NCBI GenBank assembly: GCA_052035915.1
Contig: JBPOHE010000093.1
Span: 1 to 43,780, forward strand
Reading direction: 5' to 3'
Length of the DNA: 43,780 nt
From: JBPOHE01 sp052035915
Lineage (GTDB): Bacteria > Pseudomonadota > Gammaproteobacteria > Chromatiales > Chromatiaceae
Part shown: piece by piece, positions 8,164-15,388 of the stretch
Layout of the letters: the number at the start of each line of letters is the position of its first letter
How positions within the stretch are numbered: position 1 is the first letter of the stretch
Notes under the pieces: model-generated
Told to the model about the DNA's origin: nothing
Database searches by the model: none
What the model saw: the letters and a program-made list of their open reading frames with translations, nothing else
Position numbers and translations under genes: made by a program

Positions 8164-8436
8164 CTACTTTATCGCATCCCTTAAGACTTTTCCAGCCTTG
8201 AACTTGGGTGCCCGCGTGGCCAGGATCTCGATCTTCTCCCCGGTCTGGGGATTGCGACCTGTGCGGGCCGCGCGCTCCTGCACTAAGAAGGTGCCAAAGC
8301 CGACCAAGGTCACCTGGTCCCCGTTCATGAGGGCCTCCTGGATGGCATCCAGCAGGCCCTCCAAGGCCCGTCCTGCGGCCGCCTTCGATATGTCCGCTGC
8401 ATCCGCCATGGCTTCTACTAGCTGAGACTTATTCAT
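8164..8436 (-). CDS. hupB: DNA-binding protein HU-beta
   Basis: HU is a small dimeric nucleoid protein that bends DNA without sequence preference. The 90-residue product is a full HU chain: MNKSQLVEAMADAADISK at the N-terminus, the central GFGTF hinge, and the DNA-binding arm RAARTGRNPQTGEKI with the conserved RNPQTG. The position directly after lon is the same as in E. coli hupB. A near-consensus sigma-70 promoter lies upstream (8517-8546), so it need not depend on lon. tRNA-Val follows after 15 bases. Confidence 0.97.
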   Translation of the reverse strand: MNKSQLVEAMADAADISKAAAGRALEGLLDAIQEALMNGDQVTLVGFGTFLVQERAARTGRNPQTGEKIEILATRAPKFKAGKVLRDAIK

Positions 8437-8516
8437 TGACCAAGTTTCCCCTTTGGCAAGTTTGCATTCTGGTGACGGTAGCCTCTGCTCCCGAACTCGA
8501 CCGTCTAAGGTACGGC

Positions 8517-8546
8517 TTTATAACAGCCGTGAAAAAAAACTGTCAA
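8517..8546 (-). promoter_or_regulatory. Sigma-70-type promoter of hupB
   Basis: On the minus strand TTGACA (8546-8541) and TATAAA (8522-8517) are separated by 18 bases that include a T8 run. The pair sits about 80 bases before the hupB ATG. The -10 hexamer overlaps a small dyad (ACGGCT/AGCCGT, 8512-8529). Confidence 0.7.
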
Positions 8547-8689
8547 GCCGCTATGGAATGAAAAGCCGGACGGCTTCGCGTCCCGATCGGCTATAAACCC
8601 ATAGAGGTGTCCGGCTCGGCCTGAAAGCATGAGCGTCCCGGGGAGGGACGAGCCTCATACCCACTCCTGCTTGCCTGAGGCTCTTCGGT

Positions 8690-11140
8690 TCAATGGGTGG
8701 CCACCGTGCGTGACTGGCCTCCCAGCTTTTTTTCATCTGCGGGCAGCGGCCCTTCTTCCGTTCCGGCGGCAAGGCCGGTCCCCTCCAGGGGTTTGGGATG
8801 TTCCTTGAGGGCGACTTCCAATACCTGATCGATCCAGCGCACTAGACGGATATCAAGGTTTTGCTTGATGTTTTTTGGAATTTCGACAAGATCCCGGGCA
8901 TTTTCCTCGGGCACTAAAACGGTGGTGATCCCGCCACGGTGCGCCGCCAACAATTTTTCTTTAAGCCCGCCGATAGGGAGCACTTCGCCACGCAGGGTGA
9001 TTTCACCGGTCATGGCGACATCCGCGCGCACCGGGATATGGGTGAGGGCGGACACCATGGCGGTACACATACCTATGCCGGCACTGGGCCCATCCTTCGG
9101 TGTGGCGCCCTCCGGGACATGGATATGAAAATCGAATTTCTGATAGAAATCCGCCTCCAGTCCAAGCGTCTCGGCCCGACTCCGCACCACGATCATGGCC
9201 GCCTCGATGGATTCTTTCATGACATCCCCGAGTTGCCCGGTATGACTCAGTCGTCCCTTGCCAGCAACCAAAGCCGCTTCGATGCGCAGGAGTTCACCGC
9301 CGACCTCGGTCCAGGCGAGGCCGGTCACCTGCCCGACTTGGTCGTGTTCGTCCGCCCGTCCATAGCGGAAGCGTTTGACTCCAAGGTATCTTTCCAGGTT
9401 GGTGGGGGTTACGAGGTGTTTACGGTTGGTTTCCTTGCGCAGCAGTACCTCTTTCACCACCTTGCGGCAGATCTTGGAGATTTCCCGTTCCAGGTTGCGG
9501 ACCCCAGCCTCCCTAGTGTAGTAGCGGACAATATCGCGGATGGCGCTTTCGCGGATCTGCAGTTCGTTTTCGCCCAGTCCGTTGCTCTTGATTTGTTTGG
9601 GGACCAGGTAGCGCAGGGCGATATTGACCTTTTCATCTTCCGTATACCCCGAGAGCCGGATCACCTCCATCCGGTCGAGCAGTGCCGGCGGTATGTTCAA
9701 GGTATTGGCGGTGGCGACGAACATCACCTCGGAGAGGTCGAAATCGACCTCCAGATAGTGATCCACGAAGGTATGGTTTTGTTCGGGATCGAGCACCTCC
9801 AGCAGGGCGGAAGCTGGATCACCGCGGAAATCCATCGACATCTTGTCGATCTCATCCAATAGAAACAACGGATTCCGACTGACGATCTTGATCAGATTCT
9901 GGATGATCTTGCCCGGCATGGAACCGATATAGGTGCGTCTGTGGCCGCGGATCTCCGCCTCGTCCCGTACCCCACCCAGGGACATGCGGACGAATTTACG
10001 GTTGGTGGCGCGGGCTATGGAATGACCGACCGAGGTTTTGCCCACCCCTGGAGGACCGACCAGACAGAGAATCGGCCCCTTGAGCTTGCGTACCCGTTGC
10101 TGTACGGCCAGGTACTCAAGGATGCGTTCCTTGACTTTGTCGAGCCCGTAGTGATCCGTCTCCAGGACGTTTTCGGCCTCCTTCAGGTCCAGGCGGACCC
10201 GAGAACGGCGTCGCCAGGGCACCTCCACCAGGGTGTCCACGTAGTTGCGAACCACGGTGGCTTCGGCGGACATCGGGGACATCAGCTTGAGCTTGTTGAG
10301 TTCCGCCAGGGCCTTCTTTTTTGCTTCCCGCGGCATCCCGGCGCGCTCAATACGGCGGTTGAGTTCCTCTATCTCGTTGGGGGCATCTTCAAGCTCTCCC
10401 AGCTCCTTCTGAATCGCCTTCATCTGCTCATTGAGATAGTACTCGCGCTGGTTTTTCTCCATCTGACGCTTGACGCGACCGCGGATACGTTTCTCCATCT
10501 GCAGAATGTCGTTTTCCGCCTCCATCTGGCCCATGAGATTTTCCATGCGTTCGCGCACATCGGCCATTTCCAGCACCCGCTGCTTTTGATCCAGTTTGAG
10601 CGACATGTGAGCGGCCATGGTGTCTGCGAGTCGGCTGGGATCGTCTATGCTGGCGAGCGAGGTCAATACCTCGGGCGGTACCTTTTTATTCAGCTTGACG
10701 TACTGATCAAAAAGATTGGTCGCCGAACGCATCAGCACCTCGATCTCACGTTCGGACAATTCGATTCTGTCTTGCATTGGGGTTGTTTCAGCCACGAAAT
10801 ATTCTTCGCTCTGGCTGAAACGGACCACACGAGCGCGCTTTTCCCCTTCCACCAGCACCTTAACCGTACCATCGGGAAGCTTGAGCAATTGCAGCACATT
10901 GGCCAGGGTGCCGATGCTGTGGAGATCCACTACCTTGGGATCATCTACCTCGGCGCTTTTTTGTGCGATCAGCAGGATCTGCTTGTTGTTCTGCATCGCC
11001 ATGTCGAGGGCGCGAATGGACTTCTCCCTACCGACAAACAAGGGGATGACCATGTGGGGATAGACCACGACATCTCGCAACGGAAGAACTGGTACGGCCA
11101 TCTTGAACGCCCCAGCGGATATGGATTCTTCGTGTTCCAT
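8690..11140 (-). CDS. lon: ATP-dependent protease Lon
   Basis: Lon is a cytoplasmic hexameric AAA+ serine protease that degrades misfolded and regulatory proteins. The 816-residue chain shows the N-terminal substrate domain (from VPVLPLRDVVVYPHMVIPL, about 17-210), a coiled-coil region (MEKNQREYYLNEQMKAIQKE), the AAA+ module with Walker A GPPGVGKTS and Walker B LFLLDEIDK, and the protease domain with the catalytic Ser in PKDGPSAG (near residue 680) and the catalytic Lys in GGLKEKLLAA. The C-terminal tail after LEVALKEHP is about 30 residues longer than in E. coli. It lies between clpX and hupB in the usual order, with 252 bp before it for its own promoter; I found no good sigma-32 site. Confidence 0.98.
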   Translation of the reverse strand: MEHEESISAGAFKMAVPVLPLRDVVVYPHMVIPLFVGREKSIRALDMAMQNNKQILLIAQKSAEVDDPKVVDLHSIGTLANVLQLLKLPDGTVKVLVEGEKRARVVRFSQSEEYFVAETTPMQDRIELSEREIEVLMRSATNLFDQYVKLNKKVPPEVLTSLASIDDPSRLADTMAAHMSLKLDQKQRVLEMADVRERMENLMGQMEAENDILQMEKRIRGRVKRQMEKNQREYYLNEQMKAIQKELGELEDAPNEIEELNRRIERAGMPREAKKKALAELNKLKLMSPMSAEATVVRNYVDTLVEVPWRRRSRVRLDLKEAENVLETDHYGLDKVKERILEYLAVQQRVRKLKGPILCLVGPPGVGKTSVGHSIARATNRKFVRMSLGGVRDEAEIRGHRRTYIGSMPGKIIQNLIKIVSRNPLFLLDEIDKMSMDFRGDPASALLEVLDPEQNHTFVDHYLEVDFDLSEVMFVATANTLNIPPALLDRMEVIRLSGYTEDEKVNIALRYLVPKQIKSNGLGENELQIRESAIRDIVRYYTREAGVRNLEREISKICRKVVKEVLLRKETNRKHLVTPTNLERYLGVKRFRYGRADEHDQVGQVTGLAWTEVGGELLRIEAALVAGKGRLSHTGQLGDVMKESIEAAMIVVRSRAETLGLEADFYQKFDFHIHVPEGATPKDGPSAGIGMCTAMVSALTHIPVRADVAMTGEITLRGEVLPIGGLKEKLLAAHRGGITTVLVPEENARDLVEIPKNIKQNLDIRLVRWIDQVLEVALKEHPKPLEGTGLAAGTEEGPLPADEKKLGGQSRTVATH

Positions 11141-11392
11141 GGAGTTGGTTCCTCATTGGCTTTAGCCTCGGCCGTGACCGCCCAGTTTCGGGTCGCCGGC
11201 TTGCGGCACTCGGCCTTCAAGACAGGGTTCGAAGGATAAGGTTCAAGAAACTGGTGGGGTTGGGATCACCCGTTCAGCTCACTTGGCTATTCAGTTTGCG
11301 GTAGCAGGAATGGTATTCAAGAGGGTGAATTCGGAGGCGTAGGGAAATAACCGGGATAAACGGCACATCAGGCGATGATGGGAAAGCCGATC

Positions 11393-12670
11393 TCATGATT
11401 CGGAGGCGACTCTCTGCCGCTCTCCGCCCTCGTAGACCAGGTAGGGGGCGTTTTCTCCGGCGATAACGGCCTCATCCACCACGACCTTCCTTACGCGGTT
11501 CATCGAAGGCAGGTCGTACATGGTGTCGAGCAGCACATGCTCCAGGATGGTACGGAGTCCGCGTGCGCCGGTCTTGCGTTCCATGGCCCGGCGGGCGATG
11601 GCGCGCAAGGCCTCGGATCTTAGCTCCAGTTCGGCGCCTTCCATCTCGAACAACCTGTTGTATTGCTTGATGAGGGCATTCTTCGGCTCGGTCAGTATCT
11701 TGACCAGGGCCTCTTCGTCCAGTTCTTCCAGGGTCGCCACGACCGGAAGCCGACCGACGAACTCGGGGATCAGGCCATAACGGATCAGATCCTCCGGCTC
11801 GACATCCTTGATGATCTCGCCGATCTTTCGGCTGGAATCTTTGCTTCGGACGTCGGCGGAAAAACCTATCCCGCCTTTTTCGGAGCGGTCGCGAATGACC
11901 TTTTCCAGACCGGCGAAAGCCCCTCCCACGACGAAGAGGATATTGCGGGTATCCACCTGGAGAAATTCCTGCTGGGGATGTTTGCGTCCACCTTGAGGAG
12001 GAACGGAGGCGATGGTTCCCTCAATAAGTTTCAGCAGAGCCTGTTGCACACCCTCACCGGAGACGTCGCGGGTGATGGCTGGGTTTTCCGACTTGCGGGA
12101 GATCTTGTCGATCTCGTCGATATATACGATTCCGGTCTGCGCCCTTTCTACATCGTAATCACATTTCTGCAGCAGCTTCTGGATGATGTTTTCGACATCC
12201 TCCCCGACGTAACCGGCCTCGGTCAGAGTGGTGGCGTCGGCGATGGTGAAGGGGACATTCAAGAGTCTGGCCAGGGTCTCGGCCAGGAGGGTTTTGCCCG
12301 AACCGGTCGGACCGATGAGCAGGATGTTGCTCTTGGCGATCTCGATGTCATCCTTTTTACCGCGGGACTCCAGGCGTTTGTAGTGATTGTAGACGGCCAC
12401 GGAGAGGATCTTTTTGGCACGCTCCTGACCGATGACATACTGGTCGAGGATGGCGCGGATCTCATGCGGCTTGGGTAATTTATTGGTTTCTTTGCCGGAA
12501 CTGTCCTGCATCTCCTCACGGATGATGTCGTTGCAGAGTTCCACGCATTCATCGCAGATAAATACCGAAGGTCCGGCAATGAGCTTTCTGACTTCGTTCT
12601 GGCTTTTCCCACAAAAGGAGCAATACAAGAGCTTGTTGTCGTCGCCCTTGCTGCGGTGATCCTGACTCAT
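11393..12670 (-). CDS. clpX: ATP-dependent Clp protease ATP-binding subunit ClpX
   Basis: ClpX unfolds tagged substrates and feeds them to ClpP. The 425-residue protein has the N-terminal zinc-binding domain with Cys17, Cys20, Cys39 and Cys42 (CSFC and CDEC), Walker A GPTGSGKT at 120-127, the pore loop region EAGYVGEDVE, Walker B IVYIDEIDK, and a complete small AAA+ subdomain ending in RTILEHVLLDTMYDLPS. It follows clpP after 137 bp on the same strand, a standard clpP-clpX arrangement, and precedes lon. Confidence 0.98.
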   Translation of the reverse strand: MSQDHRSKGDDNKLLYCSFCGKSQNEVRKLIAGPSVFICDECVELCNDIIREEMQDSSGKETNKLPKPHEIRAILDQYVIGQERAKKILSVAVYNHYKRLESRGKKDDIEIAKSNILLIGPTGSGKTLLAETLARLLNVPFTIADATTLTEAGYVGEDVENIIQKLLQKCDYDVERAQTGIVYIDEIDKISRKSENPAITRDVSGEGVQQALLKLIEGTIASVPPQGGRKHPQQEFLQVDTRNILFVVGGAFAGLEKVIRDRSEKGGIGFSADVRSKDSSRKIGEIIKDVEPEDLIRYGLIPEFVGRLPVVATLEELDEEALVKILTEPKNALIKQYNRLFEMEGAELELRSEALRAIARRAMERKTGARGLRTILEHVLLDTMYDLPSMNRVRKVVVDEAVIAGENAPYLVYEGGERQRVASES

Positions 12671-12807
12671 GAGGGGTTATCTCCAGCTGGGTGAGGGAGG
12701 GTCAAGGCAACCCGCCGGGGTATCGCCGATGATCCCCAAGCCCATCATATCCAATTGATAAGGGATCAATAAACCGAGTGTAGGTAAGAGATAGGAACAG
12801 CGCGTGC

Positions 12808-13443
12808 TCATTTATGCGATGGTGCCAAGGAGGAGCGGTTATCGAGCACTTGGTCGACGAGGCCATAGGCGACGGCCTCTTCCCCGCCCATGAAGTTGTC
12901 CCTTTCGGTGTCTTCGGCGATCTTATCCAGGGTTTGTCCTGTATGCTTCGATAGGATTCGGTTGAGTTTATCTCGCAACAGGAGGATTTCCCGGGCATGA
13001 ATCTCGATATCCGTGGCCTGTCCATGAAAACCACCCAGGGGTTGATGGATCATGATCCGCGAGTGGGGCAGGCAGAACCTTTTTCCCGCCTGCCCGGCGG
13101 ACAGCAGCAGGGCGCCCATACTGGCTGCCTGCCCGATACACATGGTGCTCACATGGGGACGGATGAACTGCATGGTATCGTAGATCGCCATGCCAGCGGT
13201 GACCGAACCTCCAGGTGAGTTGATATACAGGTAGATATCCTTATCCGGGTTCTCGGATTCGAGAAACAACAACTGGGCCACAATGAGATTCGATGTGTGA
13301 TCATCCACCGGCCCGACTAAAAAGATCACCCGTTCCTTGAGCAAACGGGAATAAATGTCGAACGCCCGTTCCCCTCGCGCAGTTTGTTCGACCACGATGG
13401 GGACCAGACCCAGATTATTGACCTCAAACCCGTTCATGTTCAC
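12808..13443 (-). CDS. clpP: ATP-dependent Clp protease proteolytic subunit
   Basis: ClpP forms the 14-subunit proteolytic chamber used by ClpX. The 211-residue product has the full catalytic triad with spacing identical to E. coli ClpP: Ser108 (GQAASMGA), His133 (MIHQP) and Asp182 (TERDNF). Gly-rich oxyanion residues (INSPGGSV) are present. The first dozen residues would be the processed propeptide. It starts 30 bases after the tig stop, so tig and clpP are probably one transcript. Confidence 0.98.
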   Translation of the reverse strand: MNMNGFEVNNLGLVPIVVEQTARGERAFDIYSRLLKERVIFLVGPVDDHTSNLIVAQLLFLESENPDKDIYLYINSPGGSVTAGMAIYDTMQFIRPHVSTMCIGQAASMGALLLSAGQAGKRFCLPHSRIMIHQPLGGFHGQATDIEIHAREILLLRDKLNRILSKHTGQTLDKIAEDTERDNFMGGEEAVAYGLVDQVLDNRSSLAPSHK

Positions 13444-13473
13444 TCGCTGTCGTTGCCTGTTGACCCTGGCCGT

Positions 13474-14778
13474 TTATTGGCGCCGTTCCTCCATAAAGGG
13501 AACGAAACCCGTGACCTGATCCTCGATCTTTGCCCGTTCCATGACCCAGTCTACCACCCGATCTTCCAACACCAAGGACTCAATGGCCGCCATCTGCTCT
13601 TTCTGGTTGTAATACCATCTCATCACGTCCTCCGGCTGTTCGTAGCTGGCGGCCAGGGTTTCCACGGTTTTGCGAATCCTGGCGGGGTCGGCTTTGAGGG
13701 CATTCTTCCTGACGATCTCGGCAATGATGAGGCCCAAGGCGACCCTGAATCGGCCTTGTTCCTGGAAGATCTCGCGCGGCAAATCGAACCGGCCCGCATG
13801 CCCTGCCGCCTTGACCTCCTGCATCGCCTGTTGGTGCAAACGCTCGACTTCGGCATCGATCAAAATCTTGGGCACCTCGATCAAGTGCAACTTCACCAGG
13901 GCTTCCATGACCTGTTGTTTGATCGTGGCGTGGATTTTCTGGTCGAGTTCCCGTTGCATATTGGCCGTCACTTCCTGGCGCAGGGATTGGACATCCCCCG
14001 AAGCGACTCCTAGGTCACGGACGAACTCGGCATCAATTTCCGGTAGCAGGGGCTCTTCAACGGACGAGATCTGTACCTCGAAATCCACCGCCTTGCCGGC
14101 AAGGTTGGCGATCCGGTAATCGGCAGGGAATTCGGCGTGAACAGTACGGGAAGCCCCCGGAGCGGCGCCAATCAAGCCTGTTTCAAAACCATCGATAAAG
14201 GTATCGGAACCTAAAACGAGTCGGATATCCTTGGCTGAACCACCATCGAAAGCCTCACCTCCGACCTTGCCCTCGAAAGAGATCTGCAGGCGATCCCCAG
14301 TCTGCGCCTCGCGCTCGATCGGATTCCACCGTACTCGTTGTTGGCGCAGTTTACCCAGCATGTGCTCGACATCATCCTCGGTAATCTCGACCACTGGACG
14401 CTTAATCTCGATCTCCTCGATCGCCCTGAGTTCGACGTCCGGCAACACCTCGAAAACGGCGGTATAGCCGTAAAACAGATCGGTAGCTCCGGAATCGAAT
14501 TCGAACTTCGGTTGGCCGGCAGGTTTGAGTTTTTCAGTGTTGACGGCCTCGACAAAGCTGGATTGCAGCAGGTCTCCCAGCACCTCGCCACGTACCTGAC
14601 CGGCATAGCGTTGCCGTACGACGGACATCGGCACTTTGCCGGGCCTGAATCCAGCGAGACGCGCCGATCGGGCGATCTTCAGGAGACGCTTTTCCACCTC
14701 GGCATTGACTTGCTCGGAAGGCAGTTGAACCTTGACCCGCCGCTCCAATCCTTCACCCGTTTCAACAGTGACTTGCAT
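13474..14778 (-). CDS. tig: Trigger factor (ribosome-associated chaperone/PPIase)
   Basis: Trigger factor binds the ribosome exit site and shields nascent chains. The 434-residue protein has the N-terminal ribosome-binding domain with the signature GFRPGKVP (about 44-51), the FKBP-type PPIase domain (about 155-240, TGDRLQISFEGKVGGEAF, FPADYRIANLAGKAVDFEV) and the helical C-terminal chaperone domain. The frame is open further upstream to 14925, but that part reads through the tRNA-Leu gene; ATG 14778, with GGGG about 8 bases before it and the standard start MQVTVE, is the correct start. It heads the tig-clpP-clpX-lon-hupB-ppiD series. Confidence 0.97.
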   Translation of the reverse strand: MQVTVETGEGLERRVKVQLPSEQVNAEVEKRLLKIARSARLAGFRPGKVPMSVVRQRYAGQVRGEVLGDLLQSSFVEAVNTEKLKPAGQPKFEFDSGATDLFYGYTAVFEVLPDVELRAIEEIEIKRPVVEITEDDVEHMLGKLRQQRVRWNPIEREAQTGDRLQISFEGKVGGEAFDGGSAKDIRLVLGSDTFIDGFETGLIGAAPGASRTVHAEFPADYRIANLAGKAVDFEVQISSVEEPLLPEIDAEFVRDLGVASGDVQSLRQEVTANMQRELDQKIHATIKQQVMEALVKLHLIEVPKILIDAEVERLHQQAMQEVKAAGHAGRFDLPREIFQEQGRFRVALGLIIAEIVRKNALKADPARIRKTVETLAASYEQPEDVMRWYYNQKEQMAAIESLVLEDRVVDWVMERAKIEDQVTGFVPFMEERRQ

Positions 14779-14823
14779 CAGTACCCCTAACTGCCACTCA
14801 GAATGACTTGTTCTATAAAACAT

Positions 14824-14874
14824 AAAACGCACCTTTCGACCGGAAGCCCCGGGCCACCGGCTGCGGCGCGTTTT
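14824..14874 (-). terminator. Possible hairpin between tRNA-Leu and tig
   Basis: Minus strand: AAAACGC (14874-14868) pairs with GCGTTTT (14830-14824), enclosing a GC-rich segment with a smaller CCGG/CCGG stem, and is followed by ATGTTTTATAG. It could end or attenuate the tRNA-Leu transcript before tig. The outer stem is only seven pairs around a long interior. Confidence 0.35.
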
Positions 14875-14883
14875 ATACTGCGC

Positions 14884-14968
14884 TGGTGCGAAAGGAGAGA
14901 CTCGAACTCTCACGGGTTGCCCCACTGGAACCTAAATCCAGCGCGTCTACCTATTCCGCCACTCTCGC
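14884..14968 (-). tRNA. tRNA-Leu (TAG)
   Basis: The minus strand starts GCGAGAGTGGCGGAATAGGT, with the anticodon loop TTTAGGT (TAG) inside stem CTGGA/TCCAG, a class II variable arm, T-arm GAGTTCGAGTCTC and an encoded CCA. The acceptor GCGAGAG pairs with CTTTCGC with one G-U. At 85 nt the length fits a class II tRNA. Confidence 0.96.
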
Positions 14969-15038
14969 CAGAGTTCGGCTCGCCGAACCAGACTCGATTA
15001 TAACCTCAGTGTGGAGACAGGGTAACACTCAGCCGTTT

Positions 15039-15231
15039 TGGATACTGGCTTTCCGGTCGAATGAAAACAAGGAGATCGGCTTTATGCGATGAGCGAGTTA
15101 CCTCAGCCAACTGGTCATACCGGCCAGCCTGTCCCCGCGAAAGCGGGGAGAAGCCGGTATACAGAGGCCAGGATGGCCTTCGAAGGGACCGTCCATGGCT
15201 CTGGATTCCGGCTTTCCGGACGGAATGACGG
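15039..15231. repeat. Cluster of REP-like palindromic units
   Basis: Three units: 15039-15067 (TGGATACTGGCTTTCCGGTC...), 15111-15166 (ATACCGGC ... CCCCGC-GAAA-GCGGGG ... GCCGGTAT) and 15201-15231 (CTGGATTCCGGCTTTCCGGA...GGAATGACGG). They match the general GGATTCCGGC/GCCGGAATGAC extragenic palindrome style common in Gammaproteobacteria. They probably act as 3' mRNA stabilisers or are neutral repeats. Confidence 0.65.
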
Positions 15232-15249
15232 CACATCTCCTTCTCACTG

Positions 15250-15277
15250 AAATAACTTTCTAATCAGAAGGTTATTT
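15250..15277 (-). terminator. Candidate terminator downstream of rne
   Basis: AAATAACTTTCT (15250-15261) and AGAAGGTTATTT (15266-15277) form a 12-pair AT-rich stem with one G-U and a 4-nt loop, 111 bases after the rne stop on the minus strand. No long T-run follows, so termination is uncertain. Confidence 0.35.
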
Positions 15278-15388
15278 GTTTCCTGTACTCTCTTCATCTC
15301 GGCGCGTTGGTGTTCGCCTCCACAACCAGGAGAAGTCCCCCCAATGCAGGAATCTCTTACCACGGCTGTGGAGGGCGATACCGAAGTC

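Larger units (their letters stand above)
14969..15388. other. Intergenic stretch between rne 3' end and tRNA-Leu
   Basis: No gene seen. It holds three REP-like palindromic units (15039-15231) and an AT-rich hairpin near the rne end (15250-15277). Confidence 0.7.

Noticed and set aside
8511..8540. Hairpin plus A-run as a terminator near hupB
   Set aside because: In the direction of transcription the T-run precedes the stem, which is the wrong order; the T-run is the spacer of a good TTGACA-18-TATAAA promoter.
11141..11392. Sigma-32 promoter for lon
   Set aside because: A CTTGAA is present on the minus strand (11247-11242) but no CCCCAT-like -10 at the right distance.
14779..14925. Upstream extension of trigger factor
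   Set aside because: It reads through the tRNA-Leu gene and an intergenic hairpin; MQVTVE at 14778 is the normal start.
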